Shown piece after piece: positions 17,987 through 28,700 of a stretch of 64,000 nt of DNA. Every line of letters starts with the position of its first letter. The stretch's first letter is position 1. The DNA lies in the NCBI RefSeq assembly GCF_011038795.1, contig NZ_JAAKDU010000001.1, forward strand, positions 310,001-374,000, read 5' to 3'. The DNA comes from Streptococcus tangpeifui (GTDB lineage: Bacteria; Bacillota; Bacilli; Lactobacillales; Streptococcaceae). The notes under the pieces were generated by a model. It worked only from the letters and a program-made list of their open reading frames with translations, made no database searches and had not been told where the DNA came from. A program made the position numbers and the translations under genes.

Positions 17987-20900
17987 TTAATCTTCTTTTT
18001 TACGGCGTTGGCTGCCTAGTAAACCAAGACCAGCCAGAATCGCACTCACGCCTAAAAGTGGCAAATAAGCACTGTCTTTGCTGCCAGTCTGTGGCAAAAG
18101 GCTGGCCTTTGCTGGCTGCGCTGTCGCGTCCTCAAAGTGATAGGTCACGGTTAGCGGCATCCGGTCATGATTAGGCGCTGGCGGCGTAGAATCGGCTGGA
18201 TCCTCCGGCGTCGTTGTCTTAACCGTATTGGAACTGTAAGTTACACCGTTAATCGTATTGATATAGGTGTTCTCAAAGGTGCCGACAGCTATCCGTTTCA
18301 TCTGAATATAGCTTTCCGCTTGGAAACTAGAGTCCAGCGAAACCGAACGCAAGAAGGCTTCCTGGAATCTGATGACAATGAGACCATCGGCTTCATTGAC
18401 GTCTGCCGTCGTATAACCAGTCACATCCGTTCCCGCTGCGATTACAGTCCCATCATTACGGGTGATGTCAGACTTGGCGTAAACCTTATACTGTCCGGTA
18501 TACTGATCCCCTGTTTGGTCATAGTCATCATAGAAGTTATACTCAAACAGCTCATCGGAGCGATTGCCCGGAATAATGCCACCGATCAGACGGTAATTAA
18601 AGACTTGGTTGAGCGCTACGGTCTGACCGTCGATGTTGCTGGTATCGGCTGGATCTAGGGTCAAGGTAACATCCTTCTTAGGATCCACCTTAGGCACGTT
18701 ATTAACCACAATATTGGATTCATAGCCATTGCCAAAATCAATTTGGTAGGCCTTGTTCTCATAAGAACCGCCGGTCTTACCCATCTCGGCTTTAACGGTC
18801 ATTGGAGTGACAATAGTCAGATCAATTCCTTTAACCACATAGGCTTCATAGAAGGCTTGCGGATCATCCGCTGTGAAGAGCTGGAAGGCCCCTTTTGGTG
18901 TGATGTTAGCCTTTTGGAGCATGGTCCGAACGTCCTCTGGGGCAGCGTCAAGACTGGTATAATCAGTGACACTGATCCCTTCAACAGCCTTTCCGCTAGC
19001 ATCGACGATTCTAACGAGAGTTGGATTCAAGTTCAGCGCTTCTTCTGGGTAATCATCCAAGTAGAAGAAGCCTTTTTGGATGGTATCTGGGGAAGACTTA
19101 TCGCCCTTGTATTGATCCAGATCCCATGTCAATTCGTAGTAATTGACCGTGCCGGCTAGGACGGTTTTGTCATCAATGACAACCCCCTTGTCATTTTTAT
19201 TGACCTTGTGCGGTTTGATATAACTGTTGCCTGGATCTTCAGGGTCTTCTGGTTTACCTGGGGTGGTTACCCGAACGATATTGGATTTAACCCCATAAGC
19301 GTCGTTCACTGTTAGGGTGAAGTTATTCTTGTAGACAGCCCCGTCATTCATGACCTGACCGACAATGGTTGGGACTGGAGCGGTGACGCCCTTGGTGAAG
19401 TCCTGATTGAGCAGGGCCAGCGTTTCAGCGGTGGCTGTGAAGGTCACCGTATGCGTGGCTTGATCATAGGTGACGTCAAAGTCTGGGCTGGCCACCTTGG
19501 TCGCTTCCAGATTGAACTGATAGCCACTTGGAAGAGGGTCGACCAAGACGAAGGAGGTGGTTTCCTCACGGTTGGCCGGCAGTTCAGCCGTTCTCAGTTG
19601 GAACTTGACCACTGACTGTTTAGCCACTCGAGTCTTGTCAATATCGACTCCTATGTTATTGGTGATTGCCTTGTTAACCTGAGGCTGGATGGCGTATCTT
19701 GCATAGTGGTAGCGGATCGTTGGGACTGCTGGTTCTAGCAGTGCAGTTGGCGGAACTGGTGCAACTGGCTCAGTTGGAGGTGTCGGTGCTACAGGCTCTA
19801 CTGGTTCAGTGGGTTCTATTGGAGGAGTTGGTGCGACCGGTTCTGTTGGGAGCGTCGGTGCAATCGGCTCTATTGGGCTAGCTGGTTCTGTTGGGGGTGT
19901 TGGTGCAACTGGTGCTGTTGGCTCAGTTGGAGGAGTTGGCGCAACTGGTTCTATTGGCTTAATCGGAACACCGACTGCTTTAATATCAGAGTTAAAAGCA
20001 AACCAAACTAAGTAACGACCTCTTGAAGCGATGTCGAAATTAACATCGCTACCATTAGCCTTACCGACGATCGCACCATACCACTTAAGTGAACTGAGTT
20101 CTGTATCCCACTCAGCATAGTCAAAGCGTGAGCCTTCTGCTATAGAATCTGTAGAGTGATCAGCATGAACATCACCGTTTGGATGGGGGACAATAGCAGA
20201 GCCTGAAATTGGGATCATGTCACCATTAAAGCCAGAGACCCACTCCACTGATTTGGAATCTGCATTCAAGGAAGAAAAACTGAACAAACCGCCTGTTAAA
20301 TCAATTAATTGGCCATCGGCATCATAAAATTTTGCAGCCATGTTAATCTTAACGCTTCCTCCCATAGCAGGGTACCAGAGGGTTTTAGTTGGATCCTTAT
20401 ATAGGACTATAGGCAGTTCTTGGTCAGTAATACTAGCATCTTTTAGAGTGTAGGTATAAGTTATTTTTGAGATCTTTTTACCATCAAAAGTTGAATTTTC
20501 CAGATTGGTATAGGTAACAGTAAGCGGGACACCTTTTTTTAGAACAACCCTGGTACCGTCTGCTAAATCCTCCATATTATTGATAATATCAATGATTTCT
20601 TTAGAAGGAGTGTCGATGGGTAAGGCTGCAATATAATCTGTTAGTTCGTCCTTAGTGTACTGTTTTACAGAAGGTTCTAAGCTAGTGATGGCATTATCTT
20701 CCTGCCTAAAAATTAAGGGCTGTGCCATTGCTTGGGATAGATAACCCTCCTCGTTTTTCTTTTCTTCAGCTTTTTTAAGCGCTTCCTGATATTTAATAAT
20801 ATCTTGGTCATATAATTCTTTATCAAGGTCATAAGTATGCTTATCTTGATCATACTTGGCCTTGGCCGTGTCGTAGGCTGTCTTGTCTTGATCATATTTG

Positions 20901-21796
20901 GCCTTGGCAGTATCGTAGGCTGCCTTATCTTGATCATATTTGGCTTTAGCCGTATCATAGACCGCCTTATCTTGATCATACTTGGCCTTGGCAGTATCGT
21001 AGGCTGCCTTATCTTGATCATATTTGGCTTTAGCCGTATCATAAGCTGCCTTGGCACGATCGTATTCAGTTTTAGCGATACCGTAGGCTATCTTATCCTG
21101 ATCATATTTGGTTTTGGCGGTATCATAGGCCGCCTTATCTTGATTATATGTGAGTTTGGCGGTATCGTAGGCTGCCTTGTCTTGATCATACTTGACTTTG
21201 GCCGTATCATAAGCTGCTTTATCTTGATCATATTGTGACTTAGCTATATCATAAGCTGCTTTATCTTGATCGTACTGAAATTTAGCATTATCATACACCT
21301 CTTTTTTGGCATCATAAATGGCTTTAGAAGAGGAATAATCGGCTATTATTTCCTTAGATTGTTGAACTTGCTGGGCATAGTCTGCTTCAATCTCTGCTTG
21401 CTTGGCAGCGGCTTCATCAGGAGTCTGTGCTGTCCCTTGATCAACCACATCATCGCGCTGAACTTTCACGCCTGCTTGGTAGGCATCTTTTATGGTCTGT
21501 TCCAACTCCGGCGATGGGACATCGACTATTAGCTCACCTTCACTTTGCCCTGCCTGTTTATGGCTCTGATTAGCTGCGTCGCTGGCTGGCCCTTGGGCTT
21601 CCGGTAGATTAGTGGCTGGGTTGTCTGTCCTGACAACTTGAGTATCAACACCGCTTGTTGTGGTGGATCCCATAACTTCTTCGGCAGCGGCTCTATGGCT
21701 TGTCAATGCCATCAATGCTGTAGCTCCCAGTACAGCACCGCATAGAGACTTCACAGCCTTATTTTTTCGAAAACCGTAAATTTGTTTGACTTTCAT
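17987..21796 (-). CDS. LPXTG-anchored antigen I/II family adhesin (SpaP/PAc-like)
   Basis: A 1269-residue surface adhesin. I chose ATG 21796 ([20 protein letters not shown]) because GGGAG precedes it and this N-terminus closely resembles SpaP. Domains in order: signal peptide (cleaved near AAAEE); a helical A region made of about 12 copies of a 14-residue [14 protein letters not shown] unit; a GbpC-like V domain (around [11 protein letters not shown] to [12 protein letters not shown]); a proline-rich P region ([11 protein letters not shown] repeats); three C-terminal AgI/II domains; LPQTG, a hydrophobic tail and RRKK for sortase A. It should bind salivary glycoproteins and collagen, as family members do. 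The A region is unlike the classical 82-residue repeats. A palindromic cre-like ATAAAAGCGCTTTATAT sits at 21851-21867. Confidence 0.9.
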   Translation of the reverse strand: MKVKQIYGFRKNKAVKSLCGAVLGATALMALTSHRAAAEEVMGSTTTSGVDTQVVRTDNPATNLPEAQGPASDAANQSHKQAGQSEGELIVDVPSPELEQTIKDAYQAGVKVQRDDVVDQGTAQTPDEAAAKQAEIEADYAQQVQQSKEIIADYSSSKAIYDAKKEVYDNAKFQYDQDKAAYDIAKSQYDQDKAAYDTAKVKYDQDKAAYDTAKLTYNQDKAAYDTAKTKYDQDKIAYGIAKTEYDRAKAAYDTAKAKYDQDKAAYDTAKAKYDQDKAVYDTAKAKYDQDKAAYDTAKAKYDQDKTAYDTAKAKYDQDKHTYDLDKELYDQDIIKYQEALKKAEEKKNEEGYLSQAMAQPLIFRQEDNAITSLEPSVKQYTKDELTDYIAALPIDTPSKEIIDIINNMEDLADGTRVVLKKGVPLTVTYTNLENSTFDGKKISKITYTYTLKDASITDQELPIVLYKDPTKTLWYPAMGGSVKINMAAKFYDADGQLIDLTGGLFSFSSLNADSKSVEWVSGFNGDMIPISGSAIVPHPNGDVHADHSTDSIAEGSRFDYAEWDTELSSLKWYGAIVGKANGSDVNFDIASRGRYLVWFAFNSDIKAVGVPIKPIEPVAPTPPTEPTAPVAPTPPTEPASPIEPIAPTLPTEPVAPTPPIEPTEPVEPVAPTPPTEPVAPVPPTALLEPAVPTIRYHYARYAIQPQVNKAITNNIGVDIDKTRVAKQSVVKFQLRTAELPANREETTSFVLVDPLPSGYQFNLEATKVASPDFDVTYDQATHTVTFTATAETLALLNQDFTKGVTAPVPTIVGQVMNDGAVYKNNFTLTVNDAYGVKSNIVRVTTPGKPEDPEDPGNSYIKPHKVNKNDKGVVIDDKTVLAGTVNYYELTWDLDQYKGDKSSPDTIQKGFFYLDDYPEEALNLNPTLVRIVDASGKAVEGISVTDYTSLDAAPEDVRTMLQKANITPKGAFQLFTADDPQAFYEAYVVKGIDLTIVTPMTVKAEMGKTGGSYENKAYQIDFGNGYESNIVVNNVPKVDPKKDVTLTLDPADTSNIDGQTVALNQVFNYRLIGGIIPGNRSDELFEYNFYDDYDQTGDQYTGQYKVYAKSDITRNDGTVIAAGTDVTGYTTADVNEADGLIVIRFQEAFLRSVSLDSSFQAESYIQMKRIAVGTFENTYINTINGVTYSSNTVKTTTPEDPADSTPPAPNHDRMPLTVTYHFEDATAQPAKASLLPQTGSKDSAYLPLLGVSAILAGLGLLGSQRRKKED
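20830..21300 (-). repeat. Tandem 42-bp coding repeat (A region of the adhesin)
   Basis: About 11-12 tandem copies of a 42-bp unit encode the 14-residue double heptad [14 protein letters not shown]. Copies near 20860-21060 are almost identical at the DNA level, while outer copies diverge, as expected from recent unequal crossing-over or slippage in the middle of the array. Confidence 0.9.
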
Positions 21797-22025
21797 TTGT
21801 TTTCTCCCAATATTTTTTAGCAAATGATGATTTGCCAATTTTATTGTAACATAAAAGCGCTTTATATGAAATATAATTGTCATTATTTTAATCTTAAGGA
21901 AATCTAAAATATATTTTTTTGATTATTATAATCTTTTTGCTATTAGTATCCACAATAATACTTACTAGAAAAGCTTATGGATTTTCGACAATCATGCTAT
22001 TTTGACATTGAGTCCATTTTTTATT

Positions 22026-22109
22026 ATGGCTTCCAGCCAGTTTTTCTCAGAGAGAAAAACAAGAAAATCACCAGCTAAGCTGGTGGCTGATAAGGCTTCT
22101 AGCTTCCAT
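22026..22109 (+). repeat. 84-bp intergenic repeat, copy A (upstream of rexB)
   Basis: It runs from ATGGCTTCCAGCC to CTTCTAGCTTCCAT, with imperfect inverted ends. It contains two hairpins: GTTTTTCTC/GAGAAAAAC and CACCAGC/GCTGGTG. It is about 90% identical in sequence and equal in length to 29496-29579, in the same orientation. The rest of the 640-bp gap 21797-22437 shows only promoter-like sequence for the adhesin and for rexB. Confidence 0.8.
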
Positions 22110-22394
22110 TTATTACTTTCTGCCGCTGGCAATATTAATCTTCTCTGAAAGTAAGCACGACATCACTGTCATTGAATACGCCTATACTACTGTAGAAGTA
22201 GGTAGCTGTCGTTAGATTCTTAATAAATAGTTACACTATTTCTGCGCCTCCACGGCATTTGCTCTGTAGGTTTTATTTCAATATTCTGCTTAATGTAAAA
22301 ATAGGGGTAGAGTCACTGCCTAATTTTATTATTTCACTGTCCACTTGACAGGGAGCTGTTCACCATTTTCAGGTCTCTGTTTGTTAGATTTTCT

Positions 22395-22404
22395 ATGCTA
22401 TAAT
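22395..22404 (+). promoter_or_regulatory. Extended -10 promoter of rexBA
   Basis: ATGCTATAAT is a TG-extended -10 located 34 nt before the rexB start. No good -35 is visible; a TTGACA at 22345 is too far upstream to pair with it. Confidence 0.55.
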
Positions 22405-22437
22405 AGAAGCTAAGTTCAGCAGTTTTGGAGGATGGTC

Positions 22438-25400
22438 ATGAGATTACTTTATACGGCTATTCGTGATAATTTAACGGATCAGCTGGCCCAGCTGGCGCAG
22501 GAGCAAGCATTAGCTGGTCGTCGGGTCTTTTATATTGCTCCCAATTCTCTCTCTTTTGAAAAGGAGCGGAGAGTTTTGCAAACGTTGAAAGAGAAGGCTT
22601 CTTTCAATATTACTATTACGCGTTTTGCTCAGATGGCCCGCTATTTTGTCCTCAATGATGTATCAGATAAAAAGCCTGTGACCGATACGGGGCTGGCTAT
22701 GATTTTCTTTCGCATTCTTTCTCAATTTGAGGAAGGTGATTTAAAAATTTATGGCAGTTTGAGAAAGGACAGCAATTTTATTCAGCAGCTGGTTGACCTT
22801 TATCAAGAATTGCAGCGCTCTAATCTGACAATCTTTGACTTGGAAGGATTAGCGTCGGACCTTAAATATCAAGATTTAACTACTATTTTTTCTGCCTTTT
22901 ATCAAGTTTTGGAAGAGGAAAATTTTGAAGTTCAGACTAAGATTGCTCAGTTTTTAAAGCATGTCAACAGTGGCGAATTGGATCAAGTGTTAGAAAATCT
23001 CGTCGTTATTATTGATGGTTTCAGCCGTTTTTCAGCAGAGGAAGAAGCATTGGTGAGTGCTTTGCACGAAAAAGGCGTAGAAATTATCATAGGGACCTAT
23101 GCCAGTCAGAAAGCCTATAAGGCAACTTTTCTAGGTGGCAATCTCTATCAGGCTAATGTCGAATTTCTCCTGGATTTAGGACAAAAATTTGGCCTTCAGG
23201 CTGAATATATCGGTCACTCTTCAGGAGATAGTCTAGCCCATCTCTCTGATTATTTGGAAGCTCGCCATGATTTTTCAGTTGATTTGCCTAGATTGACAGA
23301 ACAGGATAAGCAGGCTTTGACGATCTGGGATGTGGTTAGTCAGAAAGAAGAAGTGGAACAGGTGGCCAGAGAAATTCGTCACCTGCTCAATGACGGTGTT
23401 CGCTATAAGGATATTCTTGTTTTATTAGGGGACCCCGAGTCCTACCAGCTACAGATTGGTAAGATTTTTAAGAAGTATGACATTCCTTTCTATTTTGGCA
23501 AGGCTGAGCCTATGAGTCATCACCCTCTGGTTAATTTTATTGAAAGTTTGGAGCGCATCAAACGTTATAATTTTCGGGCAGAAGATGTCCTTAATCTTTT
23601 AAAATCAGGCCTTTTCAAAGATTTTAAGGATACTGACATTGATAAGTTTGATCAGTATCTCAAATATGCTGATATCAAGGGTCAGGCACAATTTAAAAAG
23701 GACTTCACTGCTAATATCCAGCAAGGAGTCGATGACAATGGGCAAATCCTTTATAAATACGATTTGACTGCTCTCAATCAAACTCGTCGCTCTTTTCTTG
23801 ATCCCTTGTTAGAGCTCTTTTCCAGCCGAGCCTTGCTGGGAGAAAATCTCCTAAACAAGAAATTCCTGCCTTTTTTGCAGGCTATAGATCTACCAGCCAA
23901 TATGGCTAAATTAGCTCATGGGAAATCAGAACAAGAGTTAGAAAAGGAAGAAGAAGTTTGGAAGACCTTGACTGATTTATTGACTGAGATGGCTGCTATT
24001 TTTGGCCAAGAGAAGCTAAAGATAGATGATTTTCTGGCTCTCCTTCAAGCTGGTATGCAGGCAAGCAGCTATCGGACTGTTCCTGCTACCTTGGATGTGG
24101 TGACCGTTAAGGATTATGAACTGATTGAGCCTCATACTAGTCCCTATGTCTTTGCTTTGGGCTTGACAGCAGGTAATTTCCCAAGAATTCACAAGAATAG
24201 CAGTTTGATTACGGATGATGAAAGGCAAACATTTAATGAGCAATTAGCTGCAAGTGAGCGTCAGGGCCATTTTGACCTCCCTAGTCAAGAAAATGTTAAG
24301 AAGAATCATTCAGCTATGATTTCCTTGATTAATTCAGCGACTCAGAAACTGGTTCTGTCTGCTCCACAAATTTTTAATGAAAATGAAGACAAGTTCTCAC
24401 CCTATCTGCAAGACTTGCTGGATATAGGAGTGCCCCTTATCAGTAAGCCAGCAGTTTCTTTTGAAGAAAATGCTGACTTAGGGACCTACAAGGCTCTCCT
24501 GTCCAGAGTGATTGAGGCTAATCAGTTCAGTCAGACAGAAGATTTAAGTAGAGATCAGGCAACTTTTTGGTCCGTTATGGTTCGGCGATTGCGGCAAAAA
24601 TTAACTCAGCAGGATATGGCCATTCCGACTATTACGGATGATTTGACAGTAGAGCCGATTTCTCAAGAAGTTCTGGACATTCTCTATCCTAGCGATCAGC
24701 CTTTGCGTCTGTCGGCTTCCGGTCTCACAACCTTTTACAATAACCAGTATGCTTATTTCTTAAATCATGTTTTGCACCTGGAGGAAGAGGAATCCATCCA
24801 TCCAGATTTTCGCCACCATGGGGTCTATCTGCATAAAATTTTTGAGCGGGTCATGGCTCAGGCTGAAGGCTCAGAAGATTTTGATGCCCTTTTGAATCAG
24901 GTTATTAATCAGGTTAGTCAGGAAGAAACTTACCGCATTCTCTATGAGACCGATCAAGAAGGCCGGCTGACCCAAGACATTCTCTTGGATATTGCTCATA
25001 GCACGGCTCCTATTTTGCGGGATAATTCAGCCGTTCAAGTGCTCGGCCGATCTGAAGCCCAACATTATCTAGGCGATAAAGATTGGCAAAAAACTCCTCA
25101 AGACTTTAAAGCTTTGGAAGTCAATTTTAGTTACCGATTACCGATTGGTGCTCATCAGCGTCAGTTAGAAATTCGTGGTCAGATTGATCGACTGGATCAG
25201 CTACGTTCATCCGATGGTTTAGGGATTGTTGACTATAAATCGGGTGATAAAAAATTTAATTTGGCTGACTTTTATAATGGTTTGACCCCCCAGCTCTTAA
25301 CCTACATTTTAGCGCTTAAGGAGCAGATGCCGAGCAATTATCAGGCTCCTATTTTTGGCGCTACCTATCTCCACATGCAGGATCCTGAGCTCAAGTTCAG

Positions 25401-25785
25401 GGATTTAAAAAATTTGGATGATGCAGCCAGTGCTCTAGCTAAAACCTTTAAGTATCAAGGACTCTATGATGCTCAACAGGCTAATCATTTAGCTCGGTAT
25501 TACAATACTAGCAAGGCCAATAAATTCAGTCAGGAAGAATTGGACTTGCTTTTGACTTATACTAAAGTGCTCTATCGCAAGGCGGCTCTAACTATTCTTT
25601 CAGGACGCTTTGCTATTAATCCATATACTAAAGATAGTCGCTCAGTTCAGGGAGATCAGCTTAAAAGTATTACAGGTTTTGAAGCAGACCGCCACATGAA
25701 ATATGCCCGCCGTCTCATCAAGGCCAAGCGGGAAGACTATCTAGCCAGCATGCAGAAATTTAATGAGGAAGGAGGTGCCAACTGA
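22438..25785 (+). CDS. rexB: ATP-dependent helicase/nuclease subunit B (RexB/AddB)
   Basis: About 1115 residues, the streptococcal AddB counterpart that with RexA processes double-strand ends for recombination and cuts foreign linear DNA. The C-terminal PD-(D/E)XK nuclease motif is visible (GIVDYKSGDKKFN, preceded by EIRGQIDRLD). I find no cysteine in the sequence, so the Fe-S cluster of Bacillus AddB is absent, as is usual for RexB. I chose ATG 22438 because GGAGG lies seven bases upstream; the ATG at 22432 touches the ribosome site. The stop overlaps the rexA start by one base. Confidence 0.93.
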   Translation: MRLLYTAIRDNLTDQLAQLAQEQALAGRRVFYIAPNSLSFEKERRVLQTLKEKASFNITITRFAQMARYFVLNDVSDKKPVTDTGLAMIFFRILSQFEEGDLKIYGSLRKDSNFIQQLVDLYQELQRSNLTIFDLEGLASDLKYQDLTTIFSAFYQVLEEENFEVQTKIAQFLKHVNSGELDQVLENLVVIIDGFSRFSAEEEALVSALHEKGVEIIIGTYASQKAYKATFLGGNLYQANVEFLLDLGQKFGLQAEYIGHSSGDSLAHLSDYLEARHDFSVDLPRLTEQDKQALTIWDVVSQKEEVEQVAREIRHLLNDGVRYKDILVLLGDPESYQLQIGKIFKKYDIPFYFGKAEPMSHHPLVNFIESLERIKRYNFRAEDVLNLLKSGLFKDFKDTDIDKFDQYLKYADIKGQAQFKKDFTANIQQGVDDNGQILYKYDLTALNQTRRSFLDPLLELFSSRALLGENLLNKKFLPFLQAIDLPANMAKLAHGKSEQELEKEEEVWKTLTDLLTEMAAIFGQEKLKIDDFLALLQAGMQASSYRTVPATLDVVTVKDYELIEPHTSPYVFALGLTAGNFPRIHKNSSLITDDERQTFNEQLAASERQGHFDLPSQENVKKNHSAMISLINSATQKLVLSAPQIFNENEDKFSPYLQDLLDIGVPLISKPAVSFEENADLGTYKALLSRVIEANQFSQTEDLSRDQATFWSVMVRRLRQKLTQQDMAIPTITDDLTVEPISQEVLDILYPSDQPLRLSASGLTTFYNNQYAYFLNHVLHLEEEESIHPDFRHHGVYLHKIFERVMAQAEGSEDFDALLNQVINQVSQEETYRILYETDQEGRLTQDILLDIAHSTAPILRDNSAVQVLGRSEAQHYLGDKDWQKTPQDFKALEVNFSYRLPIGAHQRQLEIRGQIDRLDQLRSSDGLGIVDYKSGDKKFNLADFYNGLTPQLLTYILALKEQMPSNYQAPIFGATYLHMQDPELKFRDLKNLDDAASALAKTFKYQGLYDAQQANHLARYYNTSKANKFSQEELDLLLTYTKVLYRKAALTILSGRFAINPYTKDSRSVQGDQLKSITGFEADRHMKYARRLIKAKREDYLASMQKFNEEGGAN

Positions 25786-28700
25786 TGGTTCGAGATAAAT
25801 TTTTAAGTCCCCAAGAAATTGAAGAACTTAAGGCCCAAGAGCTGACACTGAGTCAAGCAGAAGAGCGTCTGCCTCGCACGCCTGAACAGATTGAGGCTAT
25901 CTACAGCAATGGTACTAACATTTTAGTCTCGGCTTCGGCTGGTTCTGGGAAAACCTTCGTTATGGTTGAGCGGATTATCGACATGCTCAAACGGGGCGTC
26001 AACATCAGCCAGCTATTCATCTCAACGTTTACTGTCAAGGCAGCTGGTGAGCTTAAAGAGCGTATTGAAGACAAACTGATTAAGGAAATCGCTAAAACTC
26101 AGGATCAAACTCTCAAACAGCATCTATCTGCCCAGTTGGGAGATGTCCAAAATGCTGATATTGGGACTATGGATGCCTTTACCCAGAAGCTGGTCAATAC
26201 CTATGGCTACAGTCTGGGCATATCTCCTAATTTTCGGATTATGCAGGATAAAAGTGAGCAAGACATTCTTAAAAATGAAGTCTATAGTGACCTTTTTACC
26301 AGCTATATGACTGGTCCTGATAGTCAAATTTTTAAACAAACCGTCCGTAATTTTACAGGTCAGGGGAAGGATTCAACAGGCTTTCGTCAGGTGGTTTATG
26401 CGGTCCATTCTTTCAGTCAATCGACAGCAGATCCTAAGGCTTGGTTGGAGAAGACCTTCCTCAAGTCTTATCAAGTTGATTTTGATCAGCAGGTGGATGC
26501 TTATCTGGCACCTTTTCTGCAGGAGCAGGATTTTGGAAAGATTCTTGACCAAGCTCAAGCCTTTTTCCGCGATCATCTGAGTGCTGTTCGTGATCAATTT
26601 AAAAAGTCTTATAAATATTTGGACAATGTTGAAAATCTTTTGGAAGCCTTGGCTAATATTAACCTTCAAGCTCCCCTAGACCAACTGCGAGAACAATTGC
26701 AGGCGGTTAAAGCCATTACGTCCATCAATCGGGGACTGACCATGAGTATCGGCTCCAGCAAAGATGAGGCTCTCAAGGCTTTCGCGACTGCCTACAATCA
26801 GGAGAGGCCCAGCTATTTGGCTCCCATCTTGGACTTGGAGCGGGCTTTGTCAACGGTTGAAGCTCTGCGGATTTATCAGCCTCAGGCCCTGCCCCTGCTA
26901 AAAATCCTGCAAGCTTTTGTGCTGGACTTCTCTGCCCAATATCTGGAGCGAAAAAAACAGGAAAATGCCTTTGAATTCAGCGACATTGCTCATTTAGCCA
27001 TTGAGATTTTGGAGACTGATGAGCCGATTCGTCAGCTCTATCAGGACAAGTACCATGAGGTTATGGTCGATGAGTATCAGGATAACAACCACATGCAGGA
27101 GCGTCTGCTGGACTTGCTCTCCAACGGTCACAACCGCTTTATGGTAGGTGATATTAAGCAGTCTATCTATCGCTTTCGTCAGGCCGACCCTATGATTTTT
27201 CAGGCTAAGTTTCAGGCCTATGATAGGTCTGAGGACTTTCAGATCGGTAAAAGTCAGGGGCTCTTGATTATCCTCAAGGAAAATTTCCGCAGCCATTTGG
27301 AAGTCTTGGCAGCGACCAATGCTGTTTTTGCTCGCCTGATGGATCAAGCAGTCGGCGAGATTACCTATGATCAGAGTCACTTTTTAGTAGCGGGCCATGC
27401 TCAAAAAGCCCAGCCTCTTCCAGTCAATCGTACCCAAGTGCTTATCTATGACCAAGGCCAAAAAGAAGAGCAGGAAAGTCCTCTTGATGGTGAGTCAACC
27501 CTTCCTGAATTATCGGTTGGCGAGGTTAAGCTGGTGGTCAAGGAAATTATCCGCCTCCACCAAGAAGAAGGGGTGCCTTTTGATGACATTACCCTCTTGG
27601 TGCCGACTCGAACCAGAAATGATCAAATTCTTGCGACCTTTGAGCAATACGGTGTACCTTTAGTAGCTGAATCAGGCACAGGGCACTATCTCAAATCCCT
27701 AGAAATTCTGGTTATGCTGGACACTTTGCGGACCATCAATAATCCTTTGCAGGATCAATCTTTGCTGGCCCTACTTAAATCGCCCATGTTTCATTTTGGC
27801 GAGGACCTGCTGGCTAGGATTTCCCTTCAGGCTAAGAGGGGCAATTTTTACGATAAAATTCTTTTGTCCTTGAATCGTACAGGTGACCACCCTGATTTGC
27901 TAACGCCCAAACTTTATGAGCAAGTAGAAGCCTTCAATCAGGTCTTGAAGTCTTGGAGGGCCTTTGCTCGGACCAATAGTCTGCATGATCTTATCTGGAA
28001 GATTTACAATGATAAATTCTATTACGATTATGTGGGGGCTCTGACCAATGGCCAACAGCGGCAGGCCAATCTCTACGCTTTAACTCTGCGAGCTCATCAG
28101 TTTGAAAAGACTGGTTTTAAGGGTCTGCCCCGCTTTATCAATATGATTGACCAGATTATCGCAACCGATAATGATTTGGCTGATGTTGAGGTGGCTCTGC
28201 CTAAGAATGCTGTTCAGCTGATGACAGCCCATAAGAGCAAGGGATTGGAATTTCCTTATGTCTTCCTGCTCAATTTGGACAAGACTTTTAATCAGCAAGA
28301 TCAAAGAAGTAAGGTAATTCTCAGTCGGAAAAATGGTATTGGCATCCAGTATGTGGCTGATTTGGCTAAGCGGTTTCCAGAAGCTAAGTTTGATCATGTC
28401 AAGGTGGCTATGGAGACCCTGCCCTATCAGATTAATCAGCGGCAGCTTCATCGTGCCATGCTATCGGAACAGATGCGACTTCTCTATGTAGCTATGACTC
28501 GAGCTGAAACTAAGCTCTATCTGGTTGGTAAAGGCAGTCAAGAAAAGTTAGCCGACAGGTACCAAGGAAATCGAGATCAAGAGCGTTTGAGTATTGCTGG
28601 GCGTGAGACGTGGACTAGTTTTCAGGATTGGTTCTTAGCTCTCAAACAAAATTTCCCAGACGATGACTTGGGTTTTGACCTCTCTTTTATTTCTGATCAA

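Noticed and set aside
19699..20015. Plus-strand Gly/Val-rich ORFs opposite the proline-rich region
   Set aside because: Antisense of the [11 protein letters not shown] repeats; low-complexity by-product.
20837..21238. Plus-strand ORF opposite the adhesin repeat, rich in Ile/Leu/Gly
   Set aside because: It is the antisense reading of the 42-bp coding repeats. No ribosome site, and its hydrophobic pattern follows from the [12 protein letters not shown] codons.
20830..21300. CRISPR-like regular repeat spacing
   Set aside because: The 42-bp units are contiguous, without unique spacers, and encode heptads in frame.
21851..21867. Possible CcpA cre site ATAAAAGCGCTTTATAT upstream of the adhesin
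   Set aside because: The central AAAGCGCTTT fits, but the outer TG/CA bases of a cre are missing, so it is noted only in the gene entry.
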